DNA of 64,000 bases, from NCBI RefSeq assembly GCF_001522545.3, contig NC_031796.1, positions 2,719,640 through 2,783,639 on the forward strand. The letters are read 5' to 3'. This stretch comes from Parus major (lineage: Eukaryota; Chordata; Aves; Passeriformes; Paridae). Position 1 is the stretch's first letter. The number at the start of each line of letters is the position of its first letter. Under the pieces are notes generated by a model. It was not told the origin of the DNA. It did no database searches and saw only the letters and a list, made by a program, of their open reading frames with translations. Positions 1 through 28,100 of this stretch are shown here, piece by piece. The translations under genes were made by a program, and so were the position numbers.

Positions 1-139
1 GGACCCCCCAGAGCAGAGCAGCCTCCTGGCAGCGGGGCTGTGAGAAGCTCCCAAAGCCGCGGTGGCGCAGGGAGGAGCAGGAGCGGAGGAGGGAGCAGGG
101 GATGGGCGATAGCGGCCGGTCCGTGTCCCCCCCACTTAC

Positions 140-151
140 CCGCCCCGCCAT
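140..151 (-). CDS. possible first coding exon of a leftward gene leaving the window
   Basis: On the minus strand an ATG at 151-149 opens Met-Ala-Gly-Arg and is followed at once by a perfect splice donor (GTAAGT, 139-134). The ATG sits in a GGCAACATGGCGG context inside a CpG island, with CCAAT boxes upstream in this orientation. The rest of the gene would lie to the left of the window, so I cannot name it. In human the left neighbours of MEIOC include FZD2, which has no introns and so does not fit. This could also be a chance ATG plus donor. Confidence 0.3.
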
Positions 152-581
152 GTTGCCGCAGCGCCGACCGACAGGCCCTCCCCGCGGCCGCCAGGGGGCG
201 GCGCAGCGCAGGCGCCGCGGCGCGCGGGGGCGGGGCCTCGAGGGCCGGGAGGCCACGCCCCCTGTGCACTTCTGGCTTTCCATTGGTCGCTCCTCCCGCC
301 GCTCAAGGCACTGACTGTCGCGTCACAGAACGACCCGCCCATCGGCCTCGCCGTGAGGGGGCGGGGAGTATTGCTGTCAATCATCGGGAGAGCTGCGGTG
401 ATTGGCCGATGGCGAAGGGTGGGCGTGGCCGAGGGCTCCGGGCGGTCCCGGTATTCCCGGGAATGCTGCGGGCGCCGAGCGCGGGTTCGGGGGAGGACGC
501 GGGGGTGGCGACGGTGGGACACGGGCAGTGCCCGGCCGGGAGCGCGACGGCAACCTGGAGGGGGCCTGGCGGGGCTCGGCT

Positions 582-678
582 GGTCCCGGTCCCGGTCCCG
601 GTCCCGGTCCCGGTCCCGGACCCGGTCCCGGACCCGGTCCCGGTCCCGGTCCCGGTCCCGATCCCGATCCCTATCCCG
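582..678 (+). repeat. CCCGGT hexanucleotide microsatellite
   Basis: About 15 copies of a 6-base unit (GGTCCC) in tandem, with variants GGACCC, GATCCC and CTATCC toward the right end. All reading frames across it stay open and give Pro-Val, Arg-Ser or Gly-Pro dipeptide runs, which explains long spurious ORFs here. It forms the right edge of the CpG island. Confidence 0.9.
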
Positions 679-755
679 CGGTGCAGCGGGACGGGCCGAG
701 CGCTATGGTGTGAGGGTGAGCGGGGCCGGGCCGCCCCTGCGCCAGGAAACCCCTG

Positions 756-1185
756 CTACAATTCTTTAAATGATTTAATTCTATTTTAATGTCTAATTTT
801 AATTAATATTTTAATTTTAAGTAAATAATATTTAATTAATAATATTTAATTAATAATAATTAATTTAATCGAATATCAATAATGTTTCTAATAATTTATC
901 ATAATTTTGTAGTAATATTAATATATTAATGATAATAGTCACATTATATACAATACATTGTAATATATATGTACAATACATATTGTAGCATATTGTATGT
1001 TATAATATTGTATTAATATAGGATGCTATATTTTTATATATAGTAAAACATAATAATAATTTAACATTTTAAATTGTATATTTTATTTTAAGTTTAATTA
1101 TTATTACAATAATAATTTAACATTTTTAATTTTATATATATTTTTTAAAAGTTTAATTCTGTTTTAATTTAATTTTTAATCTGGC
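756..1185. repeat. AT-rich low-complexity tract
   Basis: Nearly pure A+T sequence built from TTTAAT, AATAATTT and ATATAT words. It starts within about 20 bases of the GC-rich island. No coding potential; it may be an old degenerate (TTTAA)n array. Confidence 0.85.
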
Positions 1186-3880
1186 TTTGATTCTGTTCCT
1201 TCTCCAAAGAGGGCTGTGGTGGATTTCCCACTTCTTTTCCTAAATGCCAAACTACCACAAGGCAGCACAGCAGCTGTTGTAAACCAGGCATTGTGGTCTC
1301 CTTCAATGACATCTAATGGCTTAACTGTTTTCCCGGACTTCCCATCCGTCAGCAGCTGGCTGACACTAATGTTTGTTTATATTGGTGATGACAGTCACAG
1401 GTGTGTGGTAATGGGAGCTCAGAGCTGCCACCAAACCCCTCACAAGTGTCACCCCCGGACCTGGCTCGTTCCTGGGGAGGGTCTCAGGGCTCCTCCAGCC
1501 CATCGCTCACCTCACGGTGTCTGCTCTGCTCCCGCACAGCCGGGTCCTGTCTGAGCACTGAGAGCTTCCAGCTTCAGCATGTGGATGTGGATGGGATTGG
1601 CTTGGAGCAGGGCTTTGCTCTGGAGAAGCAGATGACACCGGAGGAGAGGTGCTGAGAGGTGACAGAGCTCATCGCCCTGTGTGATGTTCAGCCAGGGATG
1701 AGATCCCAGCTGTGCTCTGAGGCTGGTGTTCTGAGGAAGGTGATGACAAACACTCCAACCCCAAAGCTCAGTGGTGTCTGCAAAGCCAACCCAAATATCC
1801 TGGGAGCTTTAATGCATTGGCAACTTGTTATAGCAGCTTCCTGCGTGGGCTTTGACAGCATAATAAAATATTAATACTGATTGTAACTGCTGGTTACTGC
1901 CTTGAGCGAGTACCAGAGTCAGCTGGGACCCAGAGGGGAATGCCAGGTCCATGGAAGACTGGCACTAAAAGGAGATTTTACCACAATGGCCAAAGTGGTC
2001 GGTGTCCCAGGCTGTGGATGTACCTCAGTGCACAGCACAGGCCTGAAGGGAGGAAGAAATGGGGTCAGTGCCTAAATCTGCTGTGGGCTGATCCCAGCAG
2101 CACAAGGATTCTGTTTCCTGCAGTGAGACCCTGTTGCCTCTGCCTGCAGCTGAGCAGTTTCACTGTCCCTCGACAGAAATCACTGTGCCAGCAAAACAGC
2201 ACTGGGAAGTGGTTGTTAAATATTGCAAACAAGCCCTGTGCTCCGGGGTGGAAGCAGCCAGACCCTGACAGGTGACAACCTGAGCATGCTGCCACTGTTC
2301 TCCTGCACAGCTGGAAAGGTGCCCAGCCTGGGGGCTCAGCTCAGCACTGAGATCTGGCTGAATGATGAGTTTTGTGGGGATTCTCGCTGCCCTCAGCTTC
2401 CCAGATCTCTGATCTGTGGCCTTAAGGGAGTCTCTTGCAGCAAGAAATGCAGGAAATGCAATGTATGAATTCATAGGGAACAGCTGAGGGGGACAGTGAA
2501 GCAATGTCCGTGCTTCCCCACTGTTCACCATTTCAAAAGGGGGAGAAAAACAAAGCAAAGCTCCCCCAAACCAAGTACAAAGGTCACTCCAACTCCTCTG
2601 CACATCTGAGGGGGACAGCAGCCCACACCTGGCTGCTCCTGAGGCAACCCCAAATCCCCAAAGTCCCACAGCCATTCCCTGGGGCAGGGAGCATGGGATG
2701 GATCTGGGACACACTCTGAAACCAAGAGCTTCACTGGTGACTCCCTCATCTCCTGGAGTGAATCCTCTGGCTTCTGGCAGACAGAAATCTGTGTCTGGAG
2801 TCCCTGGGTGGGTTTAGGAAGGGGCTGGGCAGACCTGGCCACCCAGGCTCACCCCTCTGCCCTCCCTGTTATCCTGTAGGCTGGCAGCACACACTGAGGA
2901 AGTGAGAGATGTATCTCAGCACAAAAGACCACAATTCATAAAACAATGTCTGCTTCTGTGGGCACTTACTGTCCTGAGTAGCCCAGATAGGGGTAGCAGC
3001 AAAAATGCTGTCTCCAGAAGCCTTAAAAACAGCTTGAGGAGTGCAAAACAAAGTATCTTTCGAAAAAACAATTGAGTTTGGCTTCAAAGTTTGTGGAGTT
3101 TTCTTAGTTTTTTTCAGTGAGAACAGTGATATTCATGAACTGGCAGAGTATCTATACCAGCAGCAACAATGAAAGGCATAAACAAACACAGGCAGTGCCC
3201 CCCTGCTTGTCCCAGCTCACTCTGCCACCACCTCGCCTGTGGCTTCTCTTCCAGCCAAGCAGCCCTTGGGCTCTGGGACTCCCCAGCAGGGCACAGACCC
3301 TGCCACAGGCACTTGGGGACCAATCTGTCACCAGTGAGGGGTGGCAGAGTGCTCCTCTTGCTCTTGTGAGAGAGCAGGACTGAGGAGATAGCTGGGCCCT
3401 GCTCTGGGCTGCTGTGGAAGGGCTGTCCAAGCCACTCTGGCAGTCACTGTCACCACCTGAGCTGGCACCAGAGCCCCTTTGCAGCTACACCCGCCACACT
3501 CACACAGACCAGGCTTCCCCCAGCACAGTCTCAGCCATCTCAATCGAGATTATCTAATCTTGGTGCAGTAATAAAATAGCAAAATAACAGCTCAAACTGG
3601 TGCCTCTGAGGATGGACCCCAAACAAAGGAAATCCATGGCTTGTATACCCTTCAGAGTGTGTGAGCAGCAGAGTCTGGTGTCACCAGCTCCTGCTGTGTC
3701 CTGAGTGTCCTGTCCCCTGGCTGGGCCGCAGGTCCCTGAGGCCATTTGTTGTGCGAAGGCTTGGAGAGGCCTCGCTCTCCTCCAGAGCTCGTCCCACAGC
3801 TCCATGGCCCGGCTCTGAATGGATTCGTTATCAGGGCTGGAAGGGGGCAGCAACTGAGGGCAGCCCCGGGATGGGGCCTG
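1186..3880. other. intergenic, no gene recognised
   Basis: Sequence of ordinary composition between the left CpG island and the MEIOC promoter. Only short, overlapping, family-less reading frames are present on either strand. I see no splice-consistent exon, RNA gene or clear transposon in it. Confidence 0.6.
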
Positions 3881-3887
3881 GGGCGCA

Positions 3888-4160
3888 GGGTCGGGGGTGG
3901 TGACAGGGCCCAGGTGTGACAGTGTCGAGGGGTGAGAGTGTCGGGGGAGATGACAAGGTCGGGGTGACAGTGTCGAGAGATGTGACAAGTTCGGGGTGAC
4001 AGGGTCGGGGGTGGTGACAGGGCCCAGGTGTGACAGTGTCGAGGGGTGAGAGTGTCGGGGGAGATGACAAGGTCGGGGTGACAGCGTCGAGAGGTGTGAC
4101 AAGTTCGGGGTGACAGCGTCGAGAGATGTGACAAGTTCGGGGTGACAGGGCCCAAGTGTG
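3888..4160. repeat. 114-bp tandem repeat (minisatellite), about 2.3 copies
   Basis: A unit beginning GGTCGGGGGTGGTGACAGGG recurs at an offset of 114 bases (3888 and 4002), followed by a partial third copy. Inside each unit is a shorter motif, GTCGAGAGATGTGACAAGTT with variants, repeated at about 33-39 bases. The repeat ends at the MEIOC promoter. The open minus-strand frames here (Pro-Cys-His-rich) are a product of the repeat. Confidence 0.85.
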
Positions 4161-4528
4161 ACAGCGCCGGAGGGGCCGCTCCTGCCGCTGTCTCCGGGCG
4201 AGCGGCGCGTCTGCGGCCGCTCATTGGCGGGAGGCACGAGCGAGCTGTTTTCCCATTGGCTGCGCGCCGGCGGGGGGGGCCAATCGCGGCGCAGCGCTTT
4301 GTTCTCCGAGCGGCGGCGGTTACCGCGTGGCGAACACAGCCGCTCACGTTGCGCGGGGAGACGCGAGGCGGCCGCGCGGGCGCTGATTGGCCGAGCGCCT
4401 CGGGCGCTGGCCAATGGGCGGGGGCGCGCGGGGTGGGGCAGCCGTTGGTCCGGCGCGAGGACAACGGCCGGAACTCAACTCGCCTGAGGCCGCCCCGCGC
4501 TGGCCCGCGCCGAGAGCTGCTCGGAGCC
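4161..4528 (+). promoter_or_regulatory. MEIOC: MEIOC CpG-island promoter with five CCAAT boxes
   Basis: The 370 bases before the MEIOC start codon are GC-rich and TATA-less. They hold five CCAAT boxes in both orientations: ATTGG at 4223-4227, 4255-4259 and 4386-4390, and CCAAT at 4280-4284 and 4411-4415. Such clusters bind NF-Y. The spacings (32, 25, about 106 and 25 bases) are read directly; NF-Y use is inferred. A second, leftward transcript cannot be excluded. Confidence 0.6.
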
Positions 4529-21042
<16,514 letters not shown>

Positions 21043-22273
21043 TTTTTTGTTCTTTTTAGTTTCTTTAAAGTTTCAACTGCTAAAGTTCGTATTTAAAGCT
21101 GTATCTTGATGGGAAGTGGGATTTGCCTTAAGGGCTCTCAGGTTAAGCTGTTAACGTGACAGGCAGAGTGAGAATGTTGGAAAGCCAAACTGGTGAATGT
21201 TAACTTAAAAAAATAATCAGACTAATTCATTAACAGCCAAGATATTATTTAACTCCTGTGGGTGAAGCCTGGTGTCCAACTCTCCCCATAACTCCTTTTA
21301 GTTTTGCTTTAGGAAATAGGTTTTTAAATAATGATTCTTAAAGACTGTGATGTGACGGGGTGTGAGGTTGGTGTCAGATCAGATTGTGATGTAAAATGGT
21401 TTCCTTATTGAACTAAAACCTGGAAACAGGAAGAAAAAAGGCTAGGAATACCCAATATTCATGTAAAACTAGATATTTAAAATACAAATGTTTATGATTT
21501 TGAGATTTTAAAGTCTATGTTTGGGAAAAGCAATATGCACCAGCTTCCACTAAATTACCAGTAGAGGAGAATTGCTGTGTGAAACCATGAATTTAGTGAA
21601 TGTGTTCAGATATTTGGAATGCTCTTGGGAACAAAGGAACTACTGTTGTAAAGTATTTAAGCATAATCAAAACGACAGGCAGATTGTCCTGCAGAGCTGT
21701 GAAGGAGCTTCAATAATGAGCGTTGTTTTTAATTTAACTTCAGAAAAGGTCGTGCCAAGTTCTGAAATTTGGATTTTTCTTAAAGTTACTAGTTTGGTTT
21801 GAAATTTGATTGTCAGCTTAGAGACTTCTTAGTTCCCTTCTGCATTTGGGCAGCTCCCAGCACTGGTGTTTGCTTGCAGCTCTCAGTCTTTAGGAGCAGG
21901 AGTGCTGGATTCACCAGCACCCAGCGCTGGTGCTCAGGACAGGGAGACCCACAAGCAGTAGGTTAAAGTTACTGAGCATGCTTGCACACCCTAGTACCAA
22001 CATGGCTCTGTTCTTCCTGCTGCTGGGAATGCTGATATGCAGAAGGGGTGTTGGCATCAGATGAATTGTCATTAGATGATGTGCAGAACTGACTGAGAGA
22101 GGCTCAGCAGAAGGTGGGGTGTGATCACGGCAACGACAGAAGTGCTGCCGGGTGAGTGGGGCAGAACAGGCACAGCTTTCTAACAGTCACTGCACTGGGG
22201 GTTGTTCAGTTTGACCCAGGCTGTGTTGACGTTAAAGCAAAACTGACTGTGCTGACTGGAGTTGTCTATAAAA

Positions 22274-22279
22274 AATAAA
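22274..22279 (+). terminator. MEIOC: candidate MEIOC poly(A) signal (AATAAA)
   Basis: AATAAA about 1.2 kb after the MEIOC stop codon. A TG-rich stretch (TTTTTGTTG, CTGCAAGTGTGC) follows within 50 bases, as expected for a downstream element. No transcript evidence. Confidence 0.4.
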
Positions 22280-23952
22280 TTCATTTTTGTTGAAGACCTT
22301 TTGTTCTGCAAGTGTGCTTTCTAGGCCAGGTTCCTCAAGCCTGAACCAGCACTGGGGGGAAGCATCTATGGAATTGTGTTCAGGATAAAGCAAAGGGGAT
22401 GCTAAAATCCCTCTCTGGGGAGAGCCATGACCATTAACATCAGACATGCCAAGGGAGCCAGAGTAGGGAATGTTTCTTCTTCAAACATCTCAGCTCCAAG
22501 CTCTGCATTGCTAGGGAAGGCTGATGCAGCAATTCTGTCATCTGTACTGGGAATCTTAGGGGTGAGTCCAGAGTATTCCTGCTCTATAAATAACTGCCTG
22601 CTGTCAGTGCCAGCTGTGCACTCCTGACTGTCCTGAATGGAGCAGCAGTGGTTGGAGCTCCAGAAGATGAGTTGCTGCCTGCCTGGGCATCTGATCCATG
22701 GCACAAACTGCTGGCATGGGAAGGGGTGGGCCCACAGTCCTGGGGGGCTGGGGGCAGTACCGTGGGGTGGGGGCAGCCCTGCAGCCTCATGGGCTGGGAA
22801 GCATCAGCTCACTCTGAATTTCCAAAACCCCTGGATGCTGCTATGGTGCTGCTCCTGGCCACGGCTCCACTCTGCCTCAGGACAGCTGCTGGAAGCCAAA
22901 GGGCTGCATTTGTCCTCGCTCCCGATTCCCTGTCCCTGACAGGGCCTTTGCCAACAGCAGAGCAAGGTTTGGCCAGACAGACACAGCAGCCCAGCTGCAG
23001 CTGAGCCTGGTTGGGAGTGCAGAGGGCAGTGGTACCTGCAGAGGGACCTGCAGGGCTGTGGGAGCCAGTGCTCACCATGTGTGTGACTGTGCCCTTCTCG
23101 CATCCACAGACTCCTATGGATGTGCACACGTGGTGTAGCCTCTTGCTCCTGGACAGGCTCTGGGGCACAGCAGTGGGCAGAGAGGACTCAGGGCCTCTTT
23201 GCCCGAGGAGGTGAATGCTGCCCTTCCCTGGATCCTCTCAACCAAAGGTCTCAGGAGGCTGTGACAGGCTCAGGTGGGCCGTGCCCCTGCAGGTCAGGTG
23301 GGGCAGCTCCAGCCCTCAGCTTGCATTTTCCTTGGAAGCCAGGGGCTGGGCAGTTCAGTGCCAGGTCACAGAGCTCGGGTAAAGCCACTTAGGCTGACAA
23401 AGATGGGCAGTAGCTGCTGCAAGTGGGGTGCCAGCAGGAGGGGAGATGACCTGTGCTGCCCCTGAGCCCCACAGGTGGCCAGGGCTGCCTCAGGCCCAGG
23501 AAGAGCCAGTGCCTCACCCAGCCTCAGCCCAGGGCTGGTGCACAGGGCTCCAGGGCACGAGAGGGAGTGAGCTGGCCCGTGGTGCTGGGGCTGAGTCACA
23601 ACCGCCTCCCTCAACAGCTCCTCCCTGCCCTGTTCCACCTCAGTCCCACACCCTGGCAGCTGCCTGAGCCACCTGAAATACAATGATCCAACCAGGAATG
23701 GCCACAGTGTACCAGGGCCAGGCTGGGAAGAGAACCTTGGGGAGCAGCACAGCTGGGTCAGCTCCCAGGAAAGGAGGGCACCATAGCCCTGAGAAGCAAA
23801 GCATGAAAGAAGTTGAATCTGCACCAAGGCAGCAACAGGTGAGCCTTCAGAAATGCTGCTGCTGGGAAAGGGGCCAGCAAGAACACACCACTGGCACTGC
23901 CATCATGAATGGCAACATCACTCAGAGGAAACAACTTCTTGGCCAATCAATA

Positions 23953-23958
23953 TTTATT
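23953..23958 (-). terminator. CCDC43: candidate CCDC43 poly(A) signal (TTTATT on plus)
   Basis: Reads AATAAA on the minus strand, about 1.2 kb beyond the CCDC43 stop. Together with the MEIOC signal it suggests two convergent 3' UTRs ending about 1.7 kb apart. Confidence 0.4.
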
Positions 23959-25161
23959 ATTCAAGTCCAAAGACAAAGCAGTTGGAGGCTCACACACACA
24001 GCAGTGGCCTGAGGGGGAGGCCTGGCCCTGGAGTCAGAGCAGTGCTGAAAGCAACGCTGGGTCAGGCACCCTTGGAGTGCAGGAGCACAGGAGCTCAGCA
24101 CAGGTCACCTCACAGCAAACAGGCACCAGAGCATGCTGCAGCACAGAGCCCAGGCACACCCATTCCTCTCACAGGCCCTCCTTCCCCCTCAGTTCACAGG
24201 ATTAGTGTTCTCCTTCCCCAGTGGGCAACACCATCACAAAAAAGGCAGGAGCAGCAAGGATGAACCCTGTGGGGGATGAGAAGCGTTCAGGAAGAGCACT
24301 GCAGTTCCTGATGGCAGCTGTGCCCAACAGGCAGTGACCCCAGTGCATCCCCAGCTCACCCTGCTTGTGCCAAACCAGCTTCAGAGCTTCACCCTGGCAA
24401 GAGCCGTGGAAGTAAGAGTCCATGATCACCTCACAGAACATCAGGGAGCATCATTTTCCAGCTGTCTTGAGTCTTAAAACTGCATTAGGAGCGTGGTTTG
24501 CTGCTGATGCTGAGGCCAATGCTCCTGCACTGCACCGGGGCGGTGTTTCACTCACAGCCCGCGGGTGATGCAGTCACATCACCACAGACCCTTTCTATTT
24601 CACACATCTCACTCCTGCTGCAGCCCAGCACTGCCCTGTGCTGAGCTCAGCTCCAGCCCTGCTCCCCCAGCCCAGCCTGAGCAGGGCTGGAGCGTTGGCC
24701 TCAGCAGTGCAAACAGGGATTTGCAAAGGTGTTTTTGAAGGCTTGTGTAAATGAATCCATGCGTGCCCTGGGGCAGCCTGGCCCATGGCAGGACAGGCTC
24801 AGATCTAACCATGGCCAGTGGAGGGGCTGCTCCTACACCGTGCTCTGCTCCCAGGTGGTCAGACATAAAAATGAATCAATTTAACAACATGGACATAATC
24901 ACTTCACCCTTCTTTGGTACAGACACTGGCCACGAGCACTGACTGGGACACTGACACAAGCACAGGGCACACAGAGTCCAGGAGCTGCTCAGAGATTCTG
25001 TTCTGCTATATAACAAAACAAAAAAAAAGAAAAAGAAAAAAAAAGGCAACACTTCCCAAGAACAGCTCCCAGCCACGTGCCTGGAATTCTTGCTGCTTTT
25101 TAAACACACACCGTATTCAGAATTAATTTTATCCTTTGAGAGTCCAGCTGGAAATCACCAG

Positions 25162-28100
25162 CTACCGCTTCCGCTCGCCCTTCTGTGTTCGTTTCTTCTC
25201 CTTCTCCTTCCGCTCCTGCTTGGCCAGCTTGTCCTTCTCCCGCTGCAGTTTATCCTGCTCTTTCTTCTTCTGGAATTCATCCCGCAGCAGCTCCCGCTCC
25301 AGCTTCCTGGCATTCAGGACATCCTCCACGTTGGTGTTTCGGAACAGCGCTGGGGTGGGCTAAGGGCCAACGACATTCGGGCTGAGGTCGCGTGGGACGG
25401 TGCCTGTGGCACATGGGAAGTTTGTTCTACCTCCCCCTTCACCTTCTGACTCCCTATTTCCTCACCAGGCAGGTAGGGAATTGGGGAATGAAGAATATAG
25501 AAAGGAGAAAGAATCTCTGATTGCTTCTCCAGAAAGAGCAGTCAGGTTGAAAAAACACTCATTCCTAGAGAAGGAAGGGTCTGGAGCACAAGTCTGATGA
25601 GGAGTGGCAGAGGGAGCTGGGGGAGCTCAGCCTGGAGAAAAGGAGGCTCAGGAGGGACCTTTTCACTCTGCACAACTCCCTGACAGGAGGGTACAGCCAT
25701 GGCGAGGGTCAGGCTTTTCTCCAGGGAACAGAGACAGGACAAGAGGAAACAGGCTCAAGTTATTCCAGGGGAGGTTTAGGCTGGATACTGGAAAAACTAC
25801 TTCCTGGAAAGGGTGGCCAGGCACTGGCACAGGCTACCCAGGGCAGTGGTGGAGTCCCATCCCTGAGGGATTTAAAAGCCATGCAGATGTGGCACTTGGG
25901 AGCACAGGTCAGTGGTGGCCTTGGCAGTGATGGGGAATGGTTGGACTCAATCTGAGAGGGCTTTTCCAACCTTAGTGATTCTAAGTCTTTTTCCTAGAAA
26001 AATAAGGTTGCCTACTGGTTCTTAAGACTGATGTGTAAAAATACATGTCAAACCTCTACAAACCTGAAAGGAAGCAAACACACAGGGTAAAGCCTCAAGT
26101 GGGCTCAGTGCAGCTGTGTGTGACATGTCTGAACACATACACACATGTACATGCCTCTGTGTTTGTGCAGACAGATAGGTGCATACATGTCCCTAATGTA
26201 GGGACAAGAATAATTTACATTTCATATTATGTGATAAAATCTGCTTCCATCTTCAATTTGCCAGCTGGGAGCTCAAGAGTCCCAATTCTGAGACAGATAC
26301 AGGCCCCTTGGTCCTGCCCAGCCTGAGTGTTCAGCTGCACCACAGCTTGCCAAGCTTCATTCTTTCCATTTCCCTCTCTGGACACCATTTAACACTACCC
26401 TGATATTGTGGGAGCATTGTTCTTATCAATAAGCATGTTCTATGAAGCTGCAAAAAGGTGGAAGAGAGAAAGAGGGGAGGAGAAGAAAACGAGTGGCAGG
26501 GTTGGTGTGAGTGCTGTGCACAGAGCCCATGGACCTGTCACTGTGAGCATGGTCAGGGTACACAGAGAGAAAAAACAATCCCCAAGCTTAAAAGGTGGCC
26601 CTAAAGAAACAGGGAGACCAGCACACTGAGAGAAGGATGGGAAACTCACCATGGAGGCTTGCCTGCCTGACAAACAGCCTGAGTCACCAGGAATTCAAAG
26701 GATACATTTTTCTGATCCAATATTTACTGCTGTCGTTGATCCATCCTGTTCATCCCCACCAGTGAGAGAATTAAGGAAACACAGACATCAGTAATGAACT
26801 TGTACTTCTGTACAGCCACACTTCACTCAAAACACCCCAAATAACAGCCTTGCAAAGCCAGGAAGAAGCAGCTGGACTCTCACAGACAAGGTATGCACAG
26901 CTCCCACCCTCAGCTCCTGCTGCTCCAGAGCCAGATGTGGTTGCCTACGATTCACTCTGCTGAGCAGGGAAAAGCTCATTTTTTCAGCACCACAAAGAGT
27001 TAACTTCTAACCCTCCCACTCCACACTTTCTCTGTAAAGGATTATTTCAGCAAATTTCTCCTGGGAAAGCAAGAGAGAAACTCAGCACCAGCTGCTGAGG
27101 GACGAGGGCATTCACTGCTCTCCTGCCACACACCCAGGCTGGGCAAAGTGTCACAGCTGGTGGGGACAAACACCCTGCCAGGAGAATCTGCTCACAGTGC
27201 TCCACCACAACAAGGAGCTCCCATGCTTTATCCATGGCAGTTATTTTATTGTGAAGGAAGACAGCAAAGCTTCCCCAGCTCTCCCCACCAGGCCCTGCAA
27301 AGCTGGGAGGGTGTTGTTCTTTGAGGAGGTTTAGAACACGTGTTGCCCCTCAGCAGTGAAGGAAAAGGATATTCCTCCTCGTCGGTCACGTTGGCATACT
27401 GGGCCAGGAGTGCAGCCTTCCTCTGCTTCTCCTCCTGGGACACCTCCTTGGGCTTCACCACTATCCTGGCCTGCTTCTCCATCATGCTGGTGATGGCCTG
27501 GACCTCATCTGTCAGGAGAGGAATGACAGTGTCAGCCCCCTGCAGACACAGCCACCGAGCCCCTGGTGTCACTCACTGCCACCTCCCTCTGCAGCTCCAG
27601 CCACCCCGTGTCCTGCAGGGACATTGTCCTGGGGGAAATGGACCCACCCAAAGGGAGATGTCCCACCTAAAAACACCCCCTGAGCTTTTCCCAAGGGCAG
27701 TAGTGGTGCTGTCAAAGCCAGCTGCTTTGGGGGATTCCAGCTGGGATCCGGGATAGATGGCACTGCTGAGTGGGGCTGGCTAGGGCCAGTATGGGGCTGA
27801 CACCCTGATGTGACACCAGTTCTCCCTCCGAGAGGGAATTTCCTGTGCTACAGCCAGCCAGACACTGTCACTCCTGGAGTAAGGGAAGTTTCACAATGGA
27901 ACTGGAATCAGTCAGGCTCTGGCTAATGAAAATCCATTTGACTCCAAATCATATTCTTTTCTGCTTCAAAGCAGCTTAGTAAGTTTATTTAAGTATGTAT
28001 TTAACCCCCATCAAAGAGAAATTCCAAAGGAAAACCTGAAGTGAGGGATCAGTTCCATGCTCTCCCTTTCTTTCCAAGAGAAACCAACAGCTGATTTACC

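Larger units (their letters stand above)
1..760. promoter_or_regulatory. CpG island promoter region with CTCF, NRF1 and CCAAT motifs
   Basis: The stretch is extremely GC- and CpG-rich. It holds a CTCF-like core (CCGCCAGGGGGCGGC, 188-202), a palindromic NRF1-like site (GCGCAGGCGC, 206-215) and two inverted CCAAT boxes (ATTGG at 282-286 and 401-405). There is no TATA box. This is the usual make-up of a housekeeping, often bidirectional promoter. The likely coding start on the minus strand is at 151; I see no convincing coding exon on the plus strand. Motif calls are by eye; binding is inferred. Confidence 0.6.

Noticed and set aside
40..789. Long open frames on both strands in the left CpG island
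   Set aside because: Stop-poor because of GC richness and the CCCGGT hexamer array; residues are Arg/Gly/Pro runs with no family likeness.
27246..27372. CCDC43 exon 3 reading on past DEE to a stop
   Set aside because: The extra residues have no counterpart in the family, and an AT-AC U12 donor sits exactly at the expected border.
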